In this document: positions 14,527 through 22,247 of the stretch, piece by piece
Numbering within the stretch: position 1 is the first letter of the stretch
Layout of the letters: every line of letters begins with the position of its first letter
From: a delta proteobacterium ML8_F1
GTDB lineage: Bacteria > Bacillota > Clostridia > Peptostreptococcales > Acidaminobacteraceae
Length of the DNA stretch: 38,707 nucleotides
Reading direction: 5' to 3'
NCBI GenBank assembly: GCA_002029975.1
Contig: LQBE01000005.1
Location: 37,719 to 76,425 of the forward strand
The notes under the pieces: generated by a model
Told to the model about the DNA's origin: nothing
Databases searched by the model: none
Seen by the model: only the letters and a program-made list of their open reading frames with translations
Position numbers and translations under genes: made by a program

Positions 14527-15166
14527 AATAGCCGAAGGCTTCGTTGATCAAGAGCACGTGCATGCGGTCCGGATCCCGTTGATATTTGGTGATATGGTAG
14601 TCGTTGCAGATTCTGTCCGGACTTGTGCAGTTGGAACAGACGCCGGTTACGGTGCAGGGGGTTCTCAGATTGAGTCTCTTGGCATTGGCAGGAGCAACGA
14701 TTTCCTTGACCCGGACCATGGCTTCATCGAGATTTTGAGCGATTTTGTTGCGTCCGGCCAGGACAATGACTTTTTTGGGACCAAAGGCCATGGCGGCAAC
14801 CCGGTTGCCTGTGCCGTCTATGTTGAAAAGCATTCCGTCTTTGGTGACGGCATTGGTTGAAGTGATATAGACATCGGCACTGAAGCTCTCGACAAAAATT
14901 GCTCTCGTGGCTTCAGGGGTGAGGCCGGGTTCATAGCGGTCCAGGAAGTCGTAATCCCCCTCACGGAGCATATTGATCACTTCCGTTTCAAAAAGTGTCA
15001 TGGATCCCCCCACGGCCACCTTGTCCCCGGGGCTGAGAAATTTCTTGAGGGTGGCAGGCAGGTCCTCCAGATCTTTGACAATATAGGCGTTGATTTTATT
15101 TTTTTTGAGATTGGCCGCAGTTTCATCGAGTAGTTTTTCATAGACAAAGTTCAAATTTTTATCCAT
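14525..15166 (-). CDS. LUD-domain protein (lactate-utilisation-like)
   Basis: A 213-residue protein of the LUD/DUF162 family related to LutC/YkgG. It shows LSPGDKVAVGGSMTLFETEVINML (about 44-67), SADVYITSTNAVTKDGMLFNIDGTGNRVAAMAFGPKKVIVLAG (about 96-138) and a C-terminal cysteine cluster (CTVTGVCSNCTSPDRIC), all characteristic of clostridial stand-alone members. LutC-type proteins work in lactate oxidation complexes; stand-alone forms are uncharacterised, and no lutA/lutB gene is nearby. ATG 15166 follows CAGGAGGTGCGCG; the open frame extends 45 codons further but crosses the promoter region. Divergent from hisC. Confidence 0.88.
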   Translation of the reverse strand: MDKNLNFVYEKLLDETAANLKKNKINAYIVKDLEDLPATLKKFLSPGDKVAVGGSMTLFETEVINMLREGDYDFLDRYEPGLTPEATRAIFVESFSADVYITSTNAVTKDGMLFNIDGTGNRVAAMAFGPKKVIVLAGRNKIAQNLDEAMVRVKEIVAPANAKRLNLRTPCTVTGVCSNCTSPDRICNDYHITKYQRDPDRMHVLLINEAFGY

Positions 15167-15213
15167 CGCGCACCTCCTGCTACCATTATACAAAAAAAAA
15201 GCGAAGGACTTAA

Positions 15214-15238
15214 ATAACCAAAGATTATAGGTTATAAT
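15214..15238 (+). promoter_or_regulatory. Possible promoter with overlapping inverted repeat before hisC
   Basis: A perfect TATAAT (15233-15238) overlaps the right arm of an inverted repeat ATAACC (15214-15219) / GGTTAT (15230-15235). The -35 region is poor, so an activator or repressor acting at the repeat is possible. On the other strand TATAAT at 15190-15185 may serve the LUD gene. Confidence 0.4.
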
Positions 15239-15293
15239 GGAGTTGGGAAATAATTTTACTACTACTTGTTTTTTTTGAATAGGAGGTATCTCT

Positions 15294-16394
15294 TTGTCCA
15301 AGTCAATTTTTAGAAAAGAACTGTCGACCCTTAAATCCTATGTCCCTGGGAAACCCATTGAGATGGTAATGGAAGAGTATGGCTTGACCGAAGTGGTGAA
15401 GCTCGCTTCCAATGAAAACCCGCTGGGACCTTCAAAGCGTGCCATTGAGGCGATTATTGACGAGGCTTCAAAGGTCAATATTTACCCGGATCCCACGGCA
15501 GAGGCTCTGAGAAAGAAACTGGCCCAGCGTCACGGTGTCGAAAAGGACCAGATCATGATTGGCAGCGGCGGGGAGGAAATCCTCAGAATGATTGCCATGA
15601 CCTTTATTGATGCCAATGACGAGGCAATCATGGCGACTCCGACCTTTGACCTCTATGACATCACCGTGGACCATATGGGAGGGGTGTCAAAGAAATTCCC
15701 GCTGATTGATTTCGAGCATGACCTCGAGGGGATGATTGGGGATATCAATGAGAAGACAAAGCTCTTTTATATCTGCAATCCCAACAACCCCATCGGCAAT
15801 ATCATTGACAGGGCAACCTTGAAAAATCTCCTCGGGAAAATTCCCCAGGAGGTGGTGGTGGTGCTGGATGAAGCCTACTTCGAGTATGCCAGCAGAAATC
15901 CCGATTATCCCGATGGCCTGGAAATTCTCAAGGAACGTCCCAATACCATTGTCATCAGAACCTTTGCCAAAGTCGCGGGTCTTGCGGGTCTCAGGGTGGG
16001 CTACGCCTTCAGTTCCCAGAGCATTATCACAGAGATGATGAAGACCAAGGGAGTCTTTAATGTGAACCGCATCGCCCAGGCGGCCGCCCTGGCTTCCATG
16101 GATGACGTGAAGCATATCACGGATACTGTGGACCTGAGCTATGAGTCCCTGGGATACATGATGAATTACTTTGATGAAAAAGGACTTGCCTATATCAAGC
16201 CCAATGGGAATTTCATTTTTGTGGATCTCAAAATGGATTCCCGGGAAGCCTTTACGGAGCTTCAGAAAAAGGGTATGATCATGAGACCGGGTTATATATG
16301 GAAGTACGGGACCTATGCCCGAATCAGTTCCGGAGACATGGTGCAGACTAAAAAGTTCATTCATGCCCTGGATGAGGTGCTGGGCAGTCAATAG
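15294..16394 (+). CDS. hisC: Histidinol-phosphate aminotransferase (HisC-like)
   Basis: A 366-residue fold-type I PLP enzyme. Typical stretches are KLASNENPLGPSKRA (about 37-51), FYICNPNNPIGNII (about 157-170), VVLDEAYFEYA (about 193-203) and RTFAKVAGLAGLRVGYAF (about 222-239) with the PLP-binding Lys in the FAK motif. It transfers an amino group between histidinol phosphate or aromatic amino acids and glutamate. Start is TTG 15294, eight bases after AGGAGG. No other his genes are near, so an aromatic aminotransferase role is equally possible. A small thiamine-binding-like gene follows after 22 bp. Confidence 0.9.
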   Translation: MSKSIFRKELSTLKSYVPGKPIEMVMEEYGLTEVVKLASNENPLGPSKRAIEAIIDEASKVNIYPDPTAEALRKKLAQRHGVEKDQIMIGSGGEEILRMIAMTFIDANDEAIMATPTFDLYDITVDHMGGVSKKFPLIDFEHDLEGMIGDINEKTKLFYICNPNNPIGNIIDRATLKNLLGKIPQEVVVVLDEAYFEYASRNPDYPDGLEILKERPNTIVIRTFAKVAGLAGLRVGYAFSSQSIITEMMKTKGVFNVNRIAQAAALASMDDVKHITDTVDLSYESLGYMMNYFDEKGLAYIKPNGNFIFVDLKMDSREAFTELQKKGMIMRPGYIWKYGTYARISSGDMVQTKKFIHALDEVLGSQ

Positions 16395-16416
16395 AGAGAA
16401 AGGCAAGGGGAGATAA

Positions 16417-16716
16417 ATGGCGATAATAGAGGTAACAGTAGTACCCCTGGGAACCGGGGATACGAGTCTCAGCAAGTATGTTGCGGATTGTCACAGGGTC
16501 ATCGAGAAGTACAATGTCACATGGGAGCTGACCCCCATGGGTACAGTTTTTGAGGGAGAACTGTCCATGATTCTTAAAATCATCAGGGAAATGCACGAAG
16601 TGCCCTTCGACAAGGGGGCGCAGCGGGTTTCGACGACTATCCGCATAGATGACCGCAGGGACCACAAGGCGACACTTGAGCAAAAAAAGAAATCAGTCAT
16701 GGATAAACTGAAATAA
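16417..16716 (+). CDS. MTH1187 family (DUF77) thiamine-binding-like protein
   Basis: A 99-residue protein of the MTH1187/YqgV family: MAIIEVTVVPLGTGDTSLSKYVADC at the start, then TPMGTVFEGELSMILKIIREMHE (about 40-62) and RVSTTIRIDDRRD (about 70-82). These ferredoxin-fold proteins form tetramers and bind thiamine or related molecules. A second family member (22219-22509) lies in the TPP-riboswitch operon of this window, but this copy has no riboswitch and probably shares the hisC transcript. A link between the aminotransferase and a thiamine-like ligand is not understood. AGGGGAGATAA precedes the ATG. Confidence 0.88.
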   Translation: MAIIEVTVVPLGTGDTSLSKYVADCHRVIEKYNVTWELTPMGTVFEGELSMILKIIREMHEVPFDKGAQRVSTTIRIDDRRDHKATLEQKKKSVMDKLK

Positions 16717-16727
16717 AAGAATTTACG

Positions 16728-16754
16728 AAAAGAGCATTGTGAAGTGCTCTTTTT
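16728..16754 (+). terminator. Terminator after the hisC unit
   Basis: AAAAGAGCA and TGCTCTTTT pair over nine bases around TTGTGAAG, followed by T residues. Confidence 0.8.
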
Positions 16755-16802
16755 GTGTGGTATGATGGGTCCACGTGTAAAAAATGTCTGGAGGTTTGTA
16801 AG

Positions 16803-17648
16803 TTGAAAAAAGCAGTGAAAGAGTATTTGTGGATCACCCTGGGGGTGGCCATTTTGGCAAGTGGTCTGTTCTGGTTTCTATTTCCGTCGGATCTGGCAGT
16901 AGGGGGCCTTTCAGGTTTTGTCATGGTAGTCAACCGATATTTTCCCGTCATTCCCAGAGGGTTCCTGCTGCTGGGGTTGAATCTGGTTTTGTATGTCCTC
17001 GGATTCATTCTAATCGGCAGAGAATTCGGGGCCAAGACCATCTATGCGAGTTTGATGGCCTCGGGGATGATTATCGCCTTAGAAGCCCTGTTTCCCGTGG
17101 TGGAGCCTCTCGTGGAGGATATTTTTCTCAATGTATTCTTTGGGGTGCTGGTGGCCGGGGTCGGGATGTCCATCGTGTTCTACCAGAACGCCTCTTCCGG
17201 CGGGACGGATATCATTGCAAAAATCATCAATAAATTCTACAATATAGATATGGGGAAGTCGCTTCTCATGGCGGACTTTGTCGTGGTCCTGCTGGCGATT
17301 GTCGCCTTTGGCATTGAAAAGGGCCTCTATGCCCTGTTGGGAATCATCATGAATTCCTTTTTTATTGATTACATGATCGAGGGTTTTGACCAGAAATACA
17401 AAATCACCCTGATCAGTCGCCGGAATGAGGAATTCAGGGAATTCATCATCAAAGACATCGGCCGTGGCGTCACCCTGTACCCTGCCATTGGAGGATACAC
17501 CCGGGAAACCGTCAATGTCATCCGGGCGGTGATGAGCAAAAGAGAGTTTATCAAGCTCAAGAAGAAAATAAGCGCCACCGATCCCGAGGCCTTTTTTACG
17601 GTAACCCATGTTAGAGAGGTTTTCGGGAGCGGATTCAAATACTTTTAA
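16803..17648 (+). CDS. YitT-family membrane protein (DUF161-DUF2179)
   Basis: A 281-residue protein with about five to six membrane segments in its first ~190 residues (for example residues 10-29, 43-73, 102-127, 156-178) and a cytoplasmic C-terminal DUF2179 domain (LISRRNEEFREFIIKDIGRGVTLYPAIGGYT). The SSGGTDIIAKIINK stretch near 133-146 is typical of the family, which is widespread in Firmicutes but of unknown function; transport or signalling has been suggested. Translation most likely begins at TTG 16803, eight bases after GGAGG; codons further upstream run through the terminator. The old-yellow-enzyme gene follows after 14 bp, so they may be co-transcribed. Confidence 0.88.
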   Translation: MKKAVKEYLWITLGVAILASGLFWFLFPSDLAVGGLSGFVMVVNRYFPVIPRGFLLLGLNLVLYVLGFILIGREFGAKTIYASLMASGMIIALEALFPVVEPLVEDIFLNVFFGVLVAGVGMSIVFYQNASSGGTDIIAKIINKFYNIDMGKSLLMADFVVVLLAIVAFGIEKGLYALLGIIMNSFFIDYMIEGFDQKYKITLISRRNEEFREFIIKDIGRGVTLYPAIGGYTRETVNVIRAVMSKREFIKLKKKISATDPEAFFTVTHVREVFGSGFKYF

Positions 17649-17662
17649 AGGTGGGATAGAGG

Positions 17663-18700
17663 ATGCCGGATATTTTCACTGAGTTCAAGGTCAAGGACCT
17701 CTCAATTAAAAATCGTGTGGTGATGCCTGCCATGTGCATGTATTCTTCGGATGAATCAGGGCAGGTCAGAGATTTCCATCTGCTCCACTACACCACCAGG
17801 GCCATGGGTGGCACGGGATTGATAATTCTTGAAGCGACTGCGGTGGAAAGAAGAGGCAGAATCTCCGGCAACGATTTGGGAATCTGGGAGGATTCCCAGA
17901 TTGAAGGGCTGAAAAAGCTGGTGGACGAGGTCCACCGGGATGGGGCGAAAATTGGGATCCAGCTCGCCCACGCCGGGCGAAAGAATGAAACCTTCGAAGA
18001 TGTCATAGCGCCCAGTCCCCTGCTGTTCAATCTGAAATACCGCACACCCAGGGAAATGACCCAAGAGGATATCACCGCTGTCATCGAAGCCTTCGGCCGG
18101 GCGGCCCTAAGGGCCCTCAAGGCGGGTTTTGATTATATTGAACTTCACGGTGCCCACGGATATCTGATCAATGAATTCCTGTCTCCTGTGACCAATGAAA
18201 GAAAGGACGGATACGGGGGCGGCGCAGCCAATCGGGTCCGTCTGCTCAAGGAAGTGACGGCAAAGGTCAGAGAGCACTGGCCGGAAGAGAAACCCCTGGG
18301 ATTGAGGGTTTCAGCCTATGAGTATGAAGCTGGAGGGAACACCCCCGAGGACGTCAGCTTCATGATCAACCTGGTCAAGGACGAAGGAATCGACCTGATC
18401 AACGTGAGTTCAGGGGGGGTAGTGGACAGTCCCATTGAGGTCTTTCCCGGCTATCAGATCCGCTATGGCACCGAGGTCAAAAGCAAGACGAATCTCCCGG
18501 TCATCGTTGGAGGGCTTTTGGAACACCACCATATGGCCAATGAGATCATCCGCAATAATCGGGGAGATTTGATTTTTCTTGGCAGAGAGCTGCTCAGAAA
18601 CCCCTACTGGGTGCTTCAGGCCTCGAGAAAACTTGGCATGGAGGAAGTGGTTTGGCCCAGGCAGTATGAAAAGGCCAAGGGAAACAAGCTTATGAGATAG
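17663..18700 (+). CDS. namA: Old yellow enzyme family NADPH dehydrogenase (YqjM/NamA-like)
   Basis: A 345-residue FMN-dependent ene-reductase. It resembles Bacillus YqjM along its whole length: PAMCMYSS near 22-29 with the redox-tuning Cys, GRISGNDLGIW (about 65-75), IGIQLAHAGRKNE (about 98-110), ELHGAHGYLINEFLSP (about 161-176) and FLGRELLRNPYW near the C-terminus. It reduces activated C=C bonds of enals, enones or nitro compounds using NADPH and is often part of the response to electrophiles. GGTGGGATAGAGG precedes ATG 17663. It has the short length of the classical NamA type and lacks the Fe-S/FAD extension of 2,4-dienoyl-CoA reductases. Confidence 0.93.
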   Translation: MPDIFTEFKVKDLSIKNRVVMPAMCMYSSDESGQVRDFHLLHYTTRAMGGTGLIILEATAVERRGRISGNDLGIWEDSQIEGLKKLVDEVHRDGAKIGIQLAHAGRKNETFEDVIAPSPLLFNLKYRTPREMTQEDITAVIEAFGRAALRALKAGFDYIELHGAHGYLINEFLSPVTNERKDGYGGGAANRVRLLKEVTAKVREHWPEEKPLGLRVSAYEYEAGGNTPEDVSFMINLVKDEGIDLINVSSGGVVDSPIEVFPGYQIRYGTEVKSKTNLPVIVGGLLEHHHMANEIIRNNRGDLIFLGRELLRNPYWVLQASRKLGMEEVVWPRQYEKAKGNKLMR

Positions 18701-18750
18701 GCCAGGGAATTTTCTTATTGATATTGATTTTTAATCTCAATTAGGTATAC

Positions 18751-18783
18751 TTGAAGCAGGTGGCTTACGGTCGCCTGCTTCAA
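18751..18783 (+). terminator. Long hairpin after namA
   Basis: TTGAAGCAGGTG and CGCCTGCTTCAA form a 12-bp stem (one G-U pair) with an eight-base loop. The tail is only moderately T-rich. It may end the namA transcript or be part of a short transcript with the next hairpin. Confidence 0.5.
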
Positions 18784-18816
18784 TACTTTATCCTCCCCAT
18801 TTAAAGTACTCAGACG

Positions 18817-18850
18817 AAAAGCCCCCGTCATTCAAAAGACGGGGGCTTTT
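18817..18850. terminator. Bidirectional terminator at the end of the thiamine operon
   Basis: AAAAGCCCCCGTC and GACGGGGGCTTTT form a perfect 13-bp GC-rich stem with an eight-base loop, A-run left and T-run right. It closes the minus-strand operon ending at 18853 and any plus-strand read-through from namA. Confidence 0.9.
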
Positions 18851-18852
18851 CC

Positions 18853-19110
18853 CTAAAGACCGCAAAGATTCGACAATTTGATATCCATGACAAATTCTGA
18901 ATGCTCCGTGGCATAATTCACCAGGTCATTGACCAGAGCCATCACCTGGGGGAAGAGTCCCTTGAACTCAGTGGACATGTCCCCGACTCTATAGGTGACT
19001 CCGGCGGTTTCAAAGCGCTTTACAAGGCCGTTGACGACAAGATTGACATTTGCTTCTCCCAAGGGGTAGAAGGCTACTGATCCGCTCAGGATTTGATCCA
19101 CTTGAGACAT
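18853..19110 (-). CDS. YkoF-like thiamine/HMP-binding protein, single domain
   Basis: An 85-residue protein resembling one repeat of Bacillus YkoF (thiamine/hydroxymethylpyrimidine-binding): SGSVAFYPLGEANVNLVVNGLVKRF, then VGDMSTEFKGLFPQVMALVNDLVNYA and FVMDIKLSNLCG. YkoF itself holds two such domains, so this form may dimerise to make the binding site. ATG 19110 overlaps the end of the methyltransferase gene by 25 bp. It is the last gene of the TPP-riboswitch operon, which supports a thiamine-precursor role. Recognition rests on motif similarity and context. Confidence 0.78.
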   Translation of the reverse strand: MSQVDQILSGSVAFYPLGEANVNLVVNGLVKRFETAGVTYRVGDMSTEFKGLFPQVMALVNDLVNYATEHSEFVMDIKLSNLCGL

Positions 19111-19763
19111 ATAAAGCCACCTCTCTTTCCCAGGGTCCGATACTTCTGGTCTTCCTCCAGAGAGATTCGGTCTTCGGGGACATCCGGGGGAAGGAAAAGA
19201 CATTCCCGGGTGGCTTCAAGCTCCTCGGGAAAGAAGGCTGCCATTTCCTCCAGGGTTTTAAAGGGAATCCCATCGAATACCGAGTCCTTGAAGGCCTCTG
19301 AGGTGTAGAGTCTTCCCCACTGGCTGTCCAGGTGGATGGTACCGACCATCATCTGGCCCCCTGGCTTGAGGACTCTCATGAGCTCCCTGAGGGCGGCTTC
19401 AGGGTCTTCAATGAATTCAAAGGCCGCCATGGAGAAGACCCCGTCAAAGCTGGCGTCCTCGAAGGGCAGTTTGTAGACATCCCCCTTTATAAGGGTTGCC
19501 TTGAGGTTTTCCTGACTCAGTTTCTCCCGGGCTATTTTGAGCATCTCTTCAGAGAGATCCACACCGGTGACCTGGTAGCCGGCCCGAAGGAGTTTCAAGG
19601 TGAAGTTGCCGCTTCCGCAGCCCAGGTCCAGGACTCTGGATTCCTTGGGGAGGCTGAAAAGCTCGAAGGCACAGCGGGTCTCCACTTCATCGACAAAGGC
19701 CCCGAGAGGAGTGCTGTACCAGCTGTCATAGGTGTTTGCATGTGCGTCAAAAAGAGTCGCCAT
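19086..19763 (-). CDS. Class I SAM-dependent methyltransferase in the thiamine operon
   Basis: A 225-residue methyltransferase with motif I VLDLGCGSGNFTLKLL (about 44-59), GVDLSEEMLKIAREK (about 67-81), motif II LPFEDASFDGVFSMAAFEFIEDP (about 99-121) and LMRVLKPGGQMMVGTIH (about 128-144). It transfers a methyl group from SAM to an unidentified small molecule. The N-terminus (FDAHANTYDSWYSTPLGAFVDEVE) is typical of UbiE-like stand-alone enzymes. Its place between thiZ and the ykoF-like gene, with a 3-bp gap and a 25-bp overlap, puts it under the TPP riboswitch, so a substrate linked to thiamine or its salvage is likely, though no such enzyme is established. Confidence 0.9.
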   Translation of the reverse strand: MATLFDAHANTYDSWYSTPLGAFVDEVETRCAFELFSLPKESRVLDLGCGSGNFTLKLLRAGYQVTGVDLSEEMLKIAREKLSQENLKATLIKGDVYKLPFEDASFDGVFSMAAFEFIEDPEAALRELMRVLKPGGQMMVGTIHLDSQWGRLYTSEAFKDSVFDGIPFKTLEEMAAFFPEELEATRECLFLPPDVPEDRISLEEDQKYRTLGKRGGFICLKWIKS

Positions 19764-19766
19764 AGG

Positions 19767-20525
19767 TTATTCCTCCAATTGTTTGAGTATATATTCCCGA
19801 AGTGCGTGGAACTCGGGAAGGGAAAGGATTTCAGGTTTTCTGGGTTTTTCCAGGGGAACCCTGACTTCATCGACTATCCGGGCCGGTGCCCCTTTCATCA
19901 CATAAATGCGGTCGGAAAGAAAAACAGCTTCCTCGATGTCGTGGGTGATGAAGATGACAGAGCCCCGAATCTCCTTGAGAACCTTGAGCAGGTACTGCTG
20001 CATGGCAAAGCGGGTCATGGCGTCCAGTCCTCCAAAGGGTTCGTCCAGGAGCATGATCTCCTTGGAGAACATGGTGGTCCGAAGTAATGAGACCCTCTGA
20101 CGCATGCCGCCGGAAAGCTGGGAGGGATACTTGTGTCCATGGCCGTCGAGGCCGAAGACGGCAAGGGAATCGGCCACTTCCCTTCGGGCGTCCTCCTTGG
20201 AGTGGCCTCTGATTTCCAGAGGAACCGCCCCGTTGCCGATGACGTCCCGCCAGGGGAGCAGCAGGTCCTTCTGGTGCATGTAGCTGACCCTGCCGGTTTG
20301 ACCGGTGACATCCTCACCCTTGAGCAGGATGGTTCCCGTTTTAGGTGTGATCAGGCCTGCAATCAGATTGAAGAGGGTGCTTTTGCCGCATCCGCTGGGT
20401 CCCAGGAGGGTCACAAACTCCTCCTCTTTGAGTTCAAGATGGATATTCTCGAGAATGGGCTGTCCCTTGTAGTCTTTGGATAGACCCTCAATTTCGAGGA
20501 TTTTATTGTCCGGGCAGGAATTCAT
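19767..20525 (-). CDS. thiZ: ABC transporter ATP-binding protein, thiamine precursor type (ThiZ)
   Basis: A 252-residue ATPase. Walker A is GPSGCGKST (about 43-51), the signature is LSGGMRQRVSLLR (about 138-150), Walker B is IMLLDEPFGGLDAMTR (about 158-173), with the switch His in VIFITHDIEEAV (about 197-208). It resembles the nitrate/taurine/HMP-type family and powers import through the adjacent permease and binding protein. The TPP riboswitch upstream points to hydroxymethylpyrimidine-type thiamine precursors. The ATG at 20525 overlaps the thiY end by 23 bp. Confidence 0.9.
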   Translation of the reverse strand: MNSCPDNKILEIEGLSKDYKGQPILENIHLELKEEEFVTLLGPSGCGKSTLFNLIAGLITPKTGTILLKGEDVTGQTGRVSYMHQKDLLLPWRDVIGNGAVPLEIRGHSKEDARREVADSLAVFGLDGHGHKYPSQLSGGMRQRVSLLRTTMFSKEIMLLDEPFGGLDAMTRFAMQQYLLKVLKEIRGSVIFITHDIEEAVFLSDRIYVMKGAPARIVDEVRVPLEKPRKPEILSLPEFHALREYILKQLEE

Positions 20526-21486
20526 TGGTATAGGCCTCGCTCACCTCAAGGGGATTTTCCAGAAGTCCCCGGTCAAACATCCACTGGCTGTAATTGACCC
20601 AGACGGATTCATCCATGACGCCCCAGGCTTCTCCGGGATCCTGGTAGAAATCCCCCAGGTAGGCCACCGAAGCCCTGGCGAGGTCTTCATCAATTTCCGG
20701 AATATCCTTCAAGAGCTCCGCCGCCGCTTCGTCGGGATTCTCAATGGCGTAGCGGTAGCCTTTTTCTGTCGCCCTCAGAAAAGCCCTGGCAATGTCGGGA
20801 TGTGACTCGAGGTAGGAATTCTCAGCAATCAGCACGGGTGTGTAGAAGTCCAGAGTGTTGTCGATATCCTGAAGCAGGATGAAGTTGATGGGAAGGTTTC
20901 TCAGTTCACTGGCGACCCCATCCCATCCGTAGTAGATCCAGGTGAAATCCACATGGGAGGCGGTGGCGGCAAAAAAGTCCATGGCCCCGATGTCCACTAC
21001 CTCCACTTTGGAGGGGTCTGCGCCTTCAGCGGCCATCAGTCCTTCGATTGTGGAGATTTCCATGGGTGATCCCCAGCCTCCATAACGTCGGCCTTCAAAG
21101 TCACTGGGACTTTCAATGCCCTTTTCCCTGGGGGAGGCAAAACCCGAGGTGTTGTGTTGAAGGATGGCGGCAATCGCTGTGACAGGAAGAGGGTTCCTGG
21201 CTGTCACGGCATAAGTCACCTGTTCCTGGTAACTGATGCCGAACTCCCCCTGCCCGGCGGCAATCAGGTCGGCGCTGCCTCCCTCGGAAGGCTGGATGAT
21301 ATCGACCTCGAGTCCCTCAGCTTCATAGAAGCCCAGATTTTTAGCCACATAAAGTCCTGTGTGGTTGGTATTTGGAACCCAGTCCAGAATCAGAGTGATT
21401 TTTGTCAGAGGGGTTTTGTCGGCGGTGCAACCAGTCAGCATGGTGATGAGCAATACGGCAACAAGCAATAGGGATATTTTTTTCAC
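20503..21486 (-). CDS. thiY: NMT1/THI5-like substrate-binding lipoprotein (ThiY)
   Basis: A 327-residue binding protein with a lipoprotein signal (MKKISLLLVAVLLITMLTGC, lipobox Cys at 20). The mature start KITLILDWVPNTNHTGLYVAKNLGFYEAEGLEVDI is the THI5/NMT1 hallmark, and QPSEGGSADLIAAGQGEFGISYQE follows. Family members bind the pyrimidine thiamine precursor (formylaminopyrimidine or HMP) outside the cell. It sits between the permease and ATPase genes of the TPP-controlled operon, overlapping thiX by 4 bp. The exact ligand (FAMP, HMP or another pyrimidine) is not settled by sequence. Confidence 0.93.
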   Translation of the reverse strand: MKKISLLLVAVLLITMLTGCTADKTPLTKITLILDWVPNTNHTGLYVAKNLGFYEAEGLEVDIIQPSEGGSADLIAAGQGEFGISYQEQVTYAVTARNPLPVTAIAAILQHNTSGFASPREKGIESPSDFEGRRYGGWGSPMEISTIEGLMAAEGADPSKVEVVDIGAMDFFAATASHVDFTWIYYGWDGVASELRNLPINFILLQDIDNTLDFYTPVLIAENSYLESHPDIARAFLRATEKGYRYAIENPDEAAAELLKDIPEIDEDLARASVAYLGDFYQDPGEAWGVMDESVWVNYSQWMFDRGLLENPLEVSEAYTNEFLPGQ

Positions 21487-22247
21487 TTTATTTCATCCTC
21501 CTGAAGTTGAGCCCACGGCATGGCTTTTTTCTGCCCCAATTTAATCAGTCCGAAAATTCCGATGGAGAGCAGGACGATAATCAGAATTGAGGCAAAAACC
21601 TTTTCCAAGGCGAAGGAGTTCCGGGCTCTGAGCATGTAAACGCCGAGTCCGGCTTTTCCTCCGAGCCATTCACCGATGACGGCTCCCATGATACTGTAAG
21701 TGGCGGCAATCTTTAGACCTGAAAAAAAGTTGGACAAGGTATAGGGAAGTTTAATCTTGGTGTAGATGTCAAAGGGCGTCGCCCCCATGGAGCGCAGCAG
21801 GTCGATGAGTTCTGAATCAACCTCCGAAAGGCCGTCTGCCAGACTGATGGTGATGGGAAAGAAGCACACCAGGATGACCACGAAAATCTTTGGCGCAATC
21901 CCGAAACCGAACCACATGGCGATAAGAGGCGCGATAATGATAATGGGTACGGTCTGGGAAATGACCAGCAGGGGATACAGGGCTTTTTTGACTCCAGGAT
22001 ACCGGTCCATGGCAAGAGCTGTGAAAAAAGCAATCAGGGTAGCAGCCATAAGGCCGGCCATCCCCTCCATAAAGGTGATGGCTGTGTGATACAGGAGTAT
22101 CTGAAAGCTTGCAAACAGTTCCTTGACGATGGCCAGGGGAGAGGGGAGGATATAGGGAGCCACCCAGCCCAGGGAAACAGCTCCCTGCCACAGGATGATC
22201 AGCACAAAGAGGAGCCATTTATCCCCGATATTTTGAAATTTTTTCAT
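21483..22247 (-). CDS. thiX: ABC transporter permease, thiamine precursor type (ThiX)
   Basis: A 254-residue BPD-type permease with about six membrane segments (first near residues 12-29). The EAA-loop region is SEVDSELIDLLRSMGATPFDIYTKIKLPYTL (about 165-195), which contacts the ATPase. It resembles SsuC/TauC/ThiX permeases. The likely start is ATG 22247, preceded by GAAGG; an in-frame TTG at 22277 would lengthen the overlap with the upstream gene to 59 bp. With ThiY and ThiZ it makes a complete importer. Confidence 0.9.
   Translation of the reverse strand: MKKFQNIGDKWLLFVLIILWQGAVSLGWVAPYILPSPLAIVKELFASFQILLYHTAITFMEGMAGLMAATLIAFFTALAMDRYPGVKKALYPLLVISQTVPIIIIAPLIAMWFGFGIAPKIFVVILVCFFPITISLADGLSEVDSELIDLLRSMGATPFDIYTKIKLPYTLSNFFSGLKIAATYSIMGAVIGEWLGGKAGLGVYMLRARNSFALEKVFASILIIVLLSIGIFGLIKLGQKKAMPWAQLQEDEIK

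Noticed and set aside
19332-20087. 251-codon plus-strand frame across the methyltransferase and thiZ
   Set aside because: It spans two solid minus-strand genes and their junction and shows no conserved motif.
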